A DNA stretch of 64,000 bases from Capillidium heterosporum (lineage: Eukaryota; Entomophthoromycota; Entomophthoromycetes; Entomophthorales; Capillidiaceae), in contig WBMQ01000001.1 in NCBI GenBank assembly GCA_016630905.1, positions 3,162,001-3,226,000 on the forward strand. Reading direction: 5' to 3'. Both the position numbers and the translations under genes were made by a program. Below are positions 24,164-34,764 of this stretch, in pieces; the first letter of the stretch is position 1; the number at the start of each line of letters is the position of its first letter. The notes beneath the pieces are model-generated. The model did not search any database and was not told where the DNA came from. It saw nothing but the letters and a program-made list of their open reading frames with translations.

Positions 24164-27100
24164 ATGACTCAACCGAATAGTAAACCAGCTGAAGTCTACT
24201 CATACAAGGATTTCTTTATATTGGCGAGAGATCGAGAGATTGAGAAGATAGGTCACATATGGAAAGATGATTTTGCTTCAGTAATTTCTAAATTTTTATA
24301 GTCGAGTTAATAAAGCAACGTTTTATCAGGTCAAAGACTCAATAAAAGGGCTATTTATGAACAGCAGTTGCAGACCTAGATCAAGAAAGTTTAGGGTTGT
24401 TGACATCCTTTTTAAGGATAAGCATTGGAGGTACTTTTACCATGTTATATTTAGACTAATGGTAATAGGCATAGAGGCAGATGAGGCTTTGGAGAAAAAT
24501 ATCCATAAATTTATATTGATTTTATTTTATGATTGGTAACTTTAATGTCAAATGCTTATTTATCATTTTTTAGGTTAAATGCACACATCGATGACCCATC
24601 TTCGTTTCAAAATAGAATTACGTCTGAGATAATGCTTTGTATCGAGGTATTTGTTTAAATTAGTATTTGTTTTAACAATTTCAGCTTGAGATATTTTGTT
24701 GCGACGCTATCGCATCCTTTTGCAACAAAATTTTAATCGACTTTGGCAACAGTAGTCGAATTCACAGCAAAGCATTCGAAATCTTTACGCGGCTGTTGAA
24801 TTATTTGAACGTTACTCAAGACTTGAGTGTAATGGATTCGTCGGAGGAATTCACTGGACCCAACTACATCGACTTCATCTTAAAGAAATTGTGCAAGGGA
24901 ATCAAAATAGCTTCGCACCACGTCGTCCCACTAGTTATGTGCTTCGTTGAGATGGACCTGACTACCGATCAGTTGAAGATGATTGCCGAAACTATTAAAG
25001 AGTAGCATCTATATTGGTTAAAAGTACTAACAATCTCAAAGGAAATGGGAGCTTATTGAAATGGATGAAATTCCACCACTAGTCTATCCAGATGCTTCTT
25101 CTATCGAAAAAAGTAAAATTTACTAATGCCAGTTTTTACTTACAATGTAGGGTGCCAAACATGAAATAATCTGTCAAATAATTGAGTTATTCAATAATAT
25201 TAACGACAGCTACGAGAAATCTGATGGTTCTTCTGAGAACAAGTTCGAAAGGGAAAAGTACAAACACATAGAAGGAACCGTGTTACTCCATTTTATGATG
25301 TCGGCTAAGCAAGACCAAGTAAGGATACCAAATTTGAATTTGAATTTATTCTTTATAGGCTTTAGGCGAAGTTTTTAATCAAATATTTGAAATCTGGTAA
25401 AACCACTTATTTATCCCCCTTCACTCTGGGGATCATGTTCTCGCTAGCACGTATCCACCGGTTTTCTGACAAAGTTTGCAAACTTCCAGTATTTGAACTA
25501 AATGCACATTTAGGTATTCGCTCATCTAAAATACTGCTTGTTGAGTCATTTCCAAGATGTGGAGCACTTTAAGCAATTCAATGGTACTTTTATCTAATTA
25601 TGAGGGCTAAAATGTTTTTAGAAACTTCAAAAGTCTATACTATTACCCCTATTCAAGACATTTTCAAAATACTAGTAGCCAAATCTGAGTTTGGATGGGA
25701 CCAGGTTCTGCAAGGGATGATCGATTTCTGTATCTTTATACTTGATTCTCAACCCACATTTGCACGATCTTTAGGTAGGTTGCTCTTATTTATGGTTATT
25801 CATATTAGTTTAGGGGAAAAACCAATTCCAAAAAATGGACCACTTCCTGTGTATACCAATGCACATAACTTGGCTTTCGATACCCTCCTTAGCATCTATA
25901 AGGTATGCTTTGGCTACTTACTTTTACCTACTAACAACGCTTAGAAATACAAATTCTTCCAAGAAATCATATTTGATCGCATATTAACTCAGCTCCTATC
26001 CAATTCGGAATCCACCCCTCATTATATTATGTTACTAGAGAGTGTTATCGAATCTTGTTTCCATCAGCTTAATGATTTACTTCCAAAGGTGCGTGATATC
26101 CTTTCCTTAACTAACTGTTATTTAGATTAAAGATACTGTTATATCTATAACTAACCTACCTTTTAATACTGCCAAAGGTCTGCTAAAAGCATGGAATCCA
26201 TTGATTAAACACAACCCTGATTTCCTCGAAAGTCTAATGATGACTTTTAAGAAGGGTATCTTTACTAGGTACGTATTAACATGCTTGTTTTATGCTTATG
26301 CTTTTATATAGTAATAAGCAGGGTCGGGAAATCTCACTACATGGGTTCATTCATGTGCTAAAGTTGGCATCTGGAAATGAAATAGCGTTTAGGAATAGCT
26401 CCAGCCAAGCGAACGCGTTACATCCGCTTTGTTTAGAAATATTGAGTAACAAAATAAATTTCCCAATAGCTAATGCCACTGGTAGGTTCACTCAAAAGAT
26501 TTTTGGTACAATCACCTGAAATACGTACAATATTGTATGATGGTTTGAAAGAGTGTGTCATTAGTTCGCCTGCCATCTCTCCTTTGGTTGTCGAATTTTT
26601 ATTCACCCACGTATGCTTACCTTTATATTACAAATTCTTACTTTTTTAGCTGGGGAAATATGTTGAGAACCGACTCCGAATCACTTATCTTTACTTTGAT
26701 CGAAAACAGTATTAATTCTAATGGATCTGACATTTCAATCCACGAACCTTTACCGGTCCTCTTAACTTCTCTAATCTACTCCATTAGTACGCTAGATGAT
26801 TCTACAGGTATTTCTTTACGTATACTATTATTGATGATTCATTAGGAGATTCTATGCTTGAAAAAGCTAATAAATTGCTGAAGAATTTAGCCAAAGAGAC
26901 GCTTGACTTGTCTCTATCTGAGTTTGAAACCTTGAACTACGATATTGCCACTACTGACGGTGTTAAGAACAATATAACGGTATCGTTGCTTCTTGGTATT
27001 TACGAGGTACCATATATATATTTCCAATACTAATCAGCTAAGAGTTTAATAGATTACCATGGGTATATTTACAACGATTCCTCAAGAATTGCCATTATAT

Positions 27101-29363
27101 CCGACTTGTTTAAAAGACATCATGAGCTATTTAGCCTTGTGAAAACTAAATCGGTAGATGCAAAAGGGTTGTTGATTATAAATGGTGATATCCAAAGTAC
27201 ATACTTGTCCGAAACTATTTCCGTTTCCTTGCTTAAGGAAGCGTTGTACCCCGTCGATACCAATGTAGACAGCCCTTTAGGCACGTCAGAAGCTATCCAC
27301 TATTTTATAGCTGTGTGCATGCTACACATCAAGAAGGTAGTTTCATGCTTTAAAGTTATGTTCACTAATATTTTCTGTAGATATCTAGTGAGAATGTCTT
27401 GGATAAGTATCACTTGGTATTTATGGAAGAAGTGGTTACTATCTTGATATACGAATTGATCATCAAAGGAGTTAAATTAGAGAATATAGTTGGGTTGCAT
27501 TTTTATACAAAATACTAACAAAATTAACTAGGATACAAATACCATTGAAAATTCTTTAGAATGCATTCTACTTTGCATCAAGACTTTGTACATCCAAGAT
27601 CCACAATTTGAAGATACACTCACCAAGATCCTCAATCAAGGTTTCAAAAAAGATGTACCGAATACGAACCTTTCCTTCGAACTTGCTATCGTCGAACTCC
27701 TTACCAAGATAATAGTACTTTTAAAAAAATGACATTTACTCATTTGTAGGATAAATCCATCGAGTCCAATATAGCACAATCCGCCAAGTTATTTGAAATC
27801 GGAAACAAACTCCTTTCAATTGTCTTGTACAGGCTGAAGCATCAAACAACCAATAATGAAGAAACATTATGTGCAATGTACGACCTAAAAGATTACGTGT
27901 ACAGCAAGTTGACTCAATCCAGCTTTACAACCGTTTCCCATAAGTTCGCAAAGGAGCTGATAACATTTAACATACTGCTTGGCGAATTTGACAACGACTT
28001 TAAGCATATCCTTCCATTCAGTGCTGGACTTCAATCGGCCAAGGATAATATCTACAACACGGAATCTCAAAGGAACGCTAGTCAAGGAGTCATAGCCGAC
28101 ACCGAGCCCGCTTCGCATCTCAAGCATTTGTTTACAAAGCAAGCTATACCAGGTTACCTTGGATCCCTGTTGAAGCACATATGCACCAAAATCGATTCAA
28201 TGCAATGGCTCATAGCGATGAACGCATCTATTAGTACTTTAGAGCACCGTAACTATAGTTTTCGTCAACAAATAATAATTTTTCCATTAGGAAACCTATA
28301 TCTCTTCAAAACTACTTCGGAATCGCCTATCCTAGTTGAAAACGAACTAGCTAAATCCCTACAGCAGTACATCAAGATGCTTTCGCGCCTCATCAAATGC
28401 TCGTTCACCGGGGTCAGTGCCGACCAAATCTTGGATACTTTAAACCGTACTTACAAATTCTTGACCTATCTTGTCAAATACGTAAGTATTGTAGCATGTA
28501 CTGTGACTAAATTTTATTTTAGAAAAGTAAAGATAAGCTGACGGCCCGTGATACCTTCCCCAGCCTTCTTGAAACCATCGGCAAGTACCTTTCCAGTCAG
28601 ATCCCCGCCTTTATAACGTATGTACAGATGAACTCGGCCCAAGAAGCCACCAATGCCTTGGAAAATGGTTCTAAAAAGACCAAGAAGTCTAAAGGAGGCT
28701 CGACCTCAATGAAGGAGATTAAAATCCTATCGAGCTTGACGTTAAACATCGAACAGTTTGACATGTTTTTGATCCAAATCGTCACTAAAAACAAGGTATT
28801 TTGGAAAAATTGTTTGTTACTAAAAAAGTTTAGCTCCAGATTATGCAGCACTTCAAACGTTCGACAGCCCGCGACTTCCGTATCAACAAGAGTATGTTCT
28901 TACGACCACCCAGCCCCGAAGTCACTTTCAAAGTACATTTTGTAGCCTAATCTGTACCAACATTTTTCCTTTTCTTTAGAGTTCGCAACATGCCGCAACT
29001 GTGCAACAACAACTTGAAGAGACTTTTGAAGCGACCCATATTTCCCAGCAACAGCCAAGTGCACAATCACCTCAGTCCACCAGCCCTAACGGTAACAATG
29101 TCGAAATTACAAGTTCACCTGCACCACTCAAAGTCTCCAAGAGGAGAAAACTCCTCAAGCAAAGGAAAGCTAGTGCTAGTCGAAAGAAGGCTGCCAATAA
29201 CTTTGTCGACACCGAAGCTGAAGTCGATCGAAGTTATACTTCTGAAGAGGAGGAAGATGAAGCCGACGATGTTGATGGGTTTATTGATGATAGTATCGAG
29301 CTTGATAATCAGGATGAAGATGCTTACGATCAAGATATGATTGACGATGGTGATGAAGAGTAG
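24164..29363 (+). CDS. fanci: FANCI, Fanconi anaemia group I protein homologue
   Basis: FANCI pairs with FANCD2 as the clamp that is monoubiquitinated in interstrand-crosslink repair. I trace about 24 exons from ATG 24164 to TAG 29361-29363, roughly 1,300 residues, the family length. Landmarks in order match human FANCI: EMDEIPPLVY, EGTVLLHFMM, YLSPFTLGIMFSLARIHRF, the W-D-x-V-x-x-G helix (FGWDQVLQGM), LCLEIL-SSLKRF, LLLGIYE-SLIDY, TLNIEQFDMFLIQI, and the diagnostic LQIMQHFKRSTARDFRI. The tail has a basic cluster then a long Asp/Glu-rich stretch. A Lys at 26252-26254 (FKKGIF) lines up with the human monoubiquitination site, K523 by my recollection. Introns are 35-50 nt; several acceptors are used after a nearer AG. 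Two joins (about 25106 and 26665-26671) need one base less to stay in frame. Confidence 0.9.
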
Positions 29364-30127
29364 AGGTAGATGTAAGGTAAAGGTGACGATAATATGAGAT
29401 TTAATTGTTCAATAAAAGTTAATTATGTTTATAGAGGTTTGTAATTGAAGGCAAAAGGGAGTAGGTTTTTGTATAATATGTTTTTGTAATGGGTTGATAT
29501 TATTGTAGCTGTTAAAATTTTAGATTTCATTAAATATATTAAAGTTTTTGGGATATGTTTAAGTTGGAGGCTGTTTCTATTCGAGGGCTTGTTGAGCTTT
29601 GTATCAATTTGAAAGCAAGGTAAACAGAAAAGATTCATGGATTCCATTTGAAAGATGGAGAAGGATTATGAAAATAGTTTAGTGAATACAATATATCAAT
29701 AAGCAAAGTGTCAGTTTCCATTATCAACTTGTTAAAGCTGAGAGCTTTGGTTACATCAAAATTTACTTTATATAGGTTGCTTAATTTCAATCGGGTAGTT
29801 ATACCTTTTAGCTAGGAGCTTTTTGAATGGTGAGGTTTTCGTTGTGTAAAATGACTGATGGATTGGATGATCTATGTTATATGAATAGAAAGATATAAGC
29901 TGAATGAGGTTAAAAAAGAACAGTTTTATAAGATGGGTTGCTAAGGTATTATAGCTAGTTGGAATCAACAGCATAAGTATAGTTTTATATTTACTGATCC
30001 AACTATAGTAGAAATAGCAGGTCAAGTTGAAAATTGTTCTGTATTATGTGTATAAATTAGATATACTTACAATATTGGATGCAAAAATCAAAGTAAAAAG
30101 AAGCTAGGACCCATAAGTTTATTTCTT
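29364..30127. other. intergenic, convergent 3' ends
   Basis: About 760 AT-rich bases between the 3' ends of FANCI and the uL22m gene. Short minus-strand frames are low-complexity and unsupported. Confidence 0.55.
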
Positions 30128-31010
30128 TTACCAGTTGTAGTGGGCCTGAGGGTTGTAGATGGGTCGATCCTCCCTATGGGGCATCCACACGTTCTGACGT
30201 AACTTGAAGCCTTTAATCTTCCTACGGTCCTTCATACCTTGAACGATAGGTACCTTCTCAGCTGGCTTCTCCTTGAAGATGAACTTCATATGACAGAAGG
30301 GGTGCTGTTTCAAACCAAATCTACCTCTACCTTTGATATCGATTAGCTTGGTGATGTAGTTGCCTTTGCCAACCCAGGCTTGCTCTATAGGAAGTTGCAA
30401 TGAAAAAAAGATGAGAAATTTTGGTTTGGACATGCAAATGGTATTTAAAACTTACGAATGAACATCCTATCGGCATCAAAGTTCTTTTGCAGCTGGGCGT
30501 TCTTGTGAGCAAAAGCCAAGTTGTGCATAATCTTCTCACTGGCTCTTTTTTGCGAGAACTTCATCTGCAGTAAAGCTTGTTTGACGGTTAAGCCAGTTAT
30601 TTGGTTGGCCAAGTCGTTGAGTTTACGTAAAGAGATTTTGAAGTTGGAAGTTGAGAACCTATACTTTTTAAAACATAGAAATAAGAATTTTTGATAAGTT
30701 GCAATTTGGTACCTCCTTTTCCAAAGTTTTGCTCGTAGAGTCGGAAGGTGTTTCGTCAATAGTTTGTAAAGTTTGGGAAAACAATGAGGAGGCTGATTGC
30801 TCGGGTTCAGATGGTAAAACTGGTTTCTCTTTGTTGTTGGCTAAATATTTGGAGGTGGTATGGAATTTGTTCAAAGGGATGCTTACCAAGGAGCTGAAGT
30901 ATTAAAATGAAAAATTCACTATTAGTAAAGTTGGAATTGTTGGCAATGTACCTGTTGAGCTTGGCAGTGATACCGGTTTTTAATGAGAACAAGCTTTTCA
31001 AGGTTAACAT
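30128..31010 (-). CDS. mrpl22: mitochondrial large-subunit ribosomal protein uL22m
   Basis: Structural protein of the mitochondrial ribosome, lining the exit tunnel in the L22 family. Model complement(join(30128..30384,30456..30663,30713..30840,30887..31010)), 238 residues. The L22 domain runs from about residue 85: FSTSNFKISLRKLNDLAN, then FSQKRASEKIMHNLAFAHKNA, DADRMFI and AWVGKGNYITKLIDIKGRGR with HPFCHM, all in the bacterial L22 order. The chosen ATG at 31010 gives MLTLKSLFSLKTGITAKLN, a plausible mitochondrial presequence. The frame is open further upstream (to about 31130) with coding-like codons, so the N-terminus is uncertain. The second intron uses an AAAAG acceptor; the nearer TATAG would break the frame. 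Confidence 0.85.
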
Positions 31011-31726
31011 AGTGTCTATTAGTCTATCGAATTTCTCTGTCCAAGTTGAAGGTGTGTCGTATTCGTACTTGTGTCTATCTTGCAACCTGTGATCAAAGTT
31101 TGTTTGATAGAAAGCTTTGTCGAAAATTTGCCTTTGATTTGAAAATTAGCCAATCGATTTCTGTTGAAGATAGAAAGATCGTAATTTTGAATTTGGTTGT
31201 GAAGGAGCGAGCACCTTGAGAGGAGGGATGGTTGGAAGTTTCGAGTACCGGAATACAAGTTGAGTTTATAAGGTAGGTCGTACAATATATATGTATGTAT
31301 ATTATTTTACAGACTTGTTGGTACTGCGAGTATATGAAAAGCACGCTATATATGATCTTAGCCATAGTAGCTTAATGAAGTTGGTCTTGGATGAAATTTT
31401 GCAACCAATACTTTTTATAGATGCTGACAATGTATCAATTCTTATTTTATAGTACTAATATGAATATCAATGAAGTGCATATTTGAAGGATAGTCATAAG
31501 TATGTTTACATCGTTCATTTTATTTATCAGTGAGTTTTATGTATCAAATATGCACAACCGTCTATTGAAACTATACCTTTCCGAAAATTTAAAGCAGGTA
31601 ATGCCGATAATCTTGTAAATCTTTAAAGTGCATCGATATTGGTATAGCTGCCAACACATTCTATAGGAGATATGCCTTAACAAAAGCATATCGGGATATT
31701 AAGCTTCAATACTAGGGCCAAATCAT
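31011..31726. other. region upstream of uL22m, possible extra 5' exon
   Basis: Minus-strand frames in 31011-31365 look partly coding (one reads FDHRLQDRHKYEYDTPSTW into the uL22m start; another contains GARSFTTKF). I could not build a consistent spliced gene from them. The rest is AT-rich with no gene. Confidence 0.3.
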
Positions 31727-32112
31727 TTGAATCATGATTCCCACGCTCTTTTTCACAGCACTACAAGACCGTTCCCGATAGAAATCGACATTAACAACAA
31801 CAAAGGTGGTACTGAAGCGGTAGTGTGGAAACTTTTGATTAAACCTCTGTTTAGCACTTCAACACCTCTAAAGGTTAAGTCCATACCTGTATTTATAACT
31901 ACTCAAGCTGCGGTTAATGGTTTTGATTAGTCTAAAAAGGTGACTTTCACAGGAGAAATTTTAATTTGTTTATAATCCATCAACCAGAGTATGAATTCAA
32001 AGATACACCTCCACCTAAATACTCCTTATGTTTACAAATACTACAAGCATTATCAGTGAAGTTCATAGTTAGGTATCCTTGCAATATTTCCAAACACAAG
32101 GGGCAACCATGA
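31727..32112 (+). pseudogene. broken coding relic, family unknown
   Basis: No ATG at the 5' end. An open frame reads through PFPIEIDINNN and LKVKSIPVF to a TAG at about 31928. A second frame then carries coding-like sequence (HQPEYEFKDTPPPKYS...) to TGA at 32110-32112. The pieces cannot be joined by a GT-AG intron I can find. It may be a decayed beta-sandwich (arrestin-like) protein, but this is a guess. Confidence 0.25.
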
Positions 32113-32789
32113 AGCTTCTTGATCTCAAGTTGATGGACATTTTTTTGCAATTAGGATCATAAGGACCTGTTTGTTCGTTGATTTGGTTGGGGTGCTTCTA
32201 CAAATGACTCCTTAAAACACACCCCTTACTGTAAGAACTAGGACTGATATAGTGCTATTTTACTGCCATTTCCTGTCAGATCTCACAAAAGACCAATAGC
32301 CCACAGAACCAGCTTTAAACCGAAATTTATAATCCAGATCACCTTATATAAACAGGTTCCAATTAAACTAGAACTTTTGTACGGTCTTAACTTAAGTTAG
32401 CTCTGCAAATTAGCGGGTACTTGAAAGTCGGATAAAAGTTCGCCTTACCTAAATTTTGAAAAATATACAAATTCCAGCTTCTTTATCCAATGAAACTGGA
32501 TAGAAGTTAGGTATGGGTATGTTTATTGCGTAAAGTTGCACAAGCTAGTTTCCATTAGAATATAAAAAGTGATGTGGAGAAAACAGTTTATACCTCTTCA
32601 AGTTAACGAAACAAGTTTTGAGATAAACGATCACATTTAGGGAGTTCCAGTACCAATTTCTTGATCTTAAACCAACTTCAATTTGTAACAGTATAAAGGT
32701 GCGATCGATTTAGTTTACAAGCCTTAACTGCCTCTCGCAACTTGTAAATATATACCAGCTACTAACAACTTGAGATTTTAACTTAAACG
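32113..32789. other. ATG22 upstream region
   Basis: About 680 AT-rich bases containing the presumed promoter and 5' UTR of the Atg22 gene. No other feature seen. Confidence 0.5.
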
Positions 32790-34394
32790 ATGCAAGAGGA
32801 AACCTCGATAGGAGCATTCCACGACAAGGGCAAAGGTTGGAAGGGCGATAAAAGTGAGCTCCCCGTCAGCAAGAAGGAGCTGTGGGCCTTTTACATCTTT
32901 GGCTTCGCTACCGAACCTTACTACGCCACCGCTATGGCTGTTGCCATTCCCATCATTATTGAAACTTTAGCTGCCAACGCCGGCTATGAGGAGGATTTGA
33001 TTACAAAGTGCGATACCAGCAAAGCCTACAGCTGTAAAGTGCACCTCGGAGGTACTTGGATCGATACTTCCAGCTTTGTCTTGTATACTACCTGCCATAT
33101 CTGTCGCCATCCAAGCTCTAGTTTTATCAGTCTGTCCGCTATTGCTGATTACGGGAGCTGGCGCAAATCTTTGTTGTTAACTACCAGCGCCATCTCGGCT
33201 ATCTTTACCATTTTGTTTATGGCCGTTGTCAAGGACGATTTGTACTGGTTGGCTGCCCTTTTCTGTATTATCTCCAACGTAAGTTTCGGTGCCAGTTATG
33301 TCTTCTACTACGCGTACGTACCTACTTTGACGTCCAACTCCATCGAGGTTTTGGAAGCGGTTGCCAACTCGAGCTCTAAAGAAGATTGCAACCGCGATGA
33401 GAATGTCGCTGCCATCCGTGAGAAGAAAGGTAACGAGATCTCTGGGAAAGGCTTCGCTTATGGGTACTTGGGTGCCGTCATCAACTTGGGTATTTCGGCC
33501 GCTTTAGTTTTTGCCACTTCGGGCCTAGGTCCTACTTCTACGTACCCTTTGCAGATCGCTTGTGGTTTCGCTGGCGCTTGGAATTTGGTCTTTATTATCT
33601 TTACCTACAAGTGGTTGGTTAATAGACCTGGACCTACCTTGCCTAAAGGGGAGAATTATTTACTGTACAGTTGGAAACAGGTCGCCTTTACTTTGTCCCA
33701 TATCCGTCAGCTTTCGGAAGCCTTCTTGTTCCTGCTATCTTGGTTCATCATGTCGGATGCCGTTGCTACCATCGTTTCCATTGCTGTATTGTTCGCCAAA
33801 AAGGAGTTAGGATTTACATTGACCGAGTTGTTGATCGCTGCTATCATTATTCCTTTTGCTGCCGGTCTAGGATGTATCTTCTGGAATTTCTTTAGAACGC
33901 GACTCAATCTGTCGACCAAGACTATGATCCTCATCCTCACTGCACTATACGTCGTCTTGCCCGTCTTCGGTCTTATTGGTTTGAGTGACAAGATCAACTT
34001 TGGTCTTAAGAACAAGGCCGAAGTCTTTGCCTTTTCAGCTTACCACGGTTTCCTATTAGGCGCCATCCAGTCCTTCTACCGTGTGCAGTTCTCGGAGATG
34101 TTGCCCCCAGGTAAAGAAAATGAGTTCTTTGGTCTATACGAAATTACCGATAAGGGAAGTTCATGGATCGGTCCCCTCGTAGTTGGTGCTATTACTGACA
34201 GTACTGGCAATATTCGCTACGGATTCTCCTTCTTGGTATGCAGTATGATCGTGCCTTTCTTCATTACCTTATTTGTTAACCCGAAGCGTGGTGTCGAACA
34301 GGCCCACAACTACGAAAAGGAGGATCGGTTGAAGAACCCACTGAATGTAACGTTGCAACCAGCCTCACAGATCGCTCTCACTGATTTATCCTAG
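32790..34394 (+). CDS. atg22: Atg22, vacuolar amino acid effluxer (MFS)
   Basis: Atg22 exports amino acids from the vacuole after autophagic breakdown. Single exon, 534 residues, ATG at 32790. Family landmarks: ELWAFYIFGFATEPYY at the first membrane segment, GTWIDTSSF, SAIADYGSWRKSLLL, then a long hydrophilic loop, SGKGFAYGYLGA, HIRQLSEAF, and FYRVQFSEMLPPGKENEFFGLYEITDKGSSWIGPL. About ten to twelve membrane segments can be seen. One oddity: between about 33092 and 33125 the protein reads THICRHPSSSF-like residues in the middle of a membrane helix. In the +1 frame the same bases encode the expected ISVAIQALV. So two compensating single-base changes (one gained, one lost in a T run) have scrambled about ten residues without closing the frame. 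Confidence 0.93.
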   Translation: MQEETSIGAFHDKGKGWKGDKSELPVSKKELWAFYIFGFATEPYYATAMAVAIPIIIETLAANAGYEEDLITKCDTSKAYSCKVHLGGTWIDTSSFVLYTTCHICRHPSSSFISLSAIADYGSWRKSLLLTTSAISAIFTILFMAVVKDDLYWLAALFCIISNVSFGASYVFYYAYVPTLTSNSIEVLEAVANSSSKEDCNRDENVAAIREKKGNEISGKGFAYGYLGAVINLGISAALVFATSGLGPTSTYPLQIACGFAGAWNLVFIIFTYKWLVNRPGPTLPKGENYLLYSWKQVAFTLSHIRQLSEAFLFLLSWFIMSDAVATIVSIAVLFAKKELGFTLTELLIAAIIIPFAAGLGCIFWNFFRTRLNLSTKTMILILTALYVVLPVFGLIGLSDKINFGLKNKAEVFAFSAYHGFLLGAIQSFYRVQFSEMLPPGKENEFFGLYEITDKGSSWIGPLVVGAITDSTGNIRYGFSFLVCSMIVPFFITLFVNPKRGVEQAHNYEKEDRLKNPLNVTLQPASQIALTDLS

Positions 34395-34764
34395 GTTTAA
34401 TCTTTTCATTTGGATTAATAAATGTACATATTTCTTTTTAGAGATATTTTATAATAGTAGTTTTTTTGGTGCTTGTATTTTTATAAAAAGTAGAGTTGCC
34501 TACTGAATTACCAACTCGGAGTTGGATGTAAATTGTCGAAACTTTACAGGGTATAGAGAAAACATATTATGAATATATATGTAAAGCGAGTCTATGAACA
34601 ATATAGATTAACTAAAACTGCATTTCTTTTGAACATATTTACAGTTTTCAATCTGAACTGCAAAAAGCCTATATCAATCGCATAGGCTTGATCCAATAGA
34701 AATTGTGTATGAATATCAACACGCAAACTAAGCTTTCTCTTTCAACTTCAACAACAAAACCAAC
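34395..34764. other. intergenic
   Basis: About 370 bases between the Atg22 stop and the Prp28 start, AT-rich, no gene. Confidence 0.6.

Noticed and set aside
26448-26490. Apparent frameshift in FANCI after LCLEIL
   Set aside because: An intron starting at gtaaca and ending at the second AG (ggtag) restores the frame and gives the conserved LCLEIL-SSLKRF.
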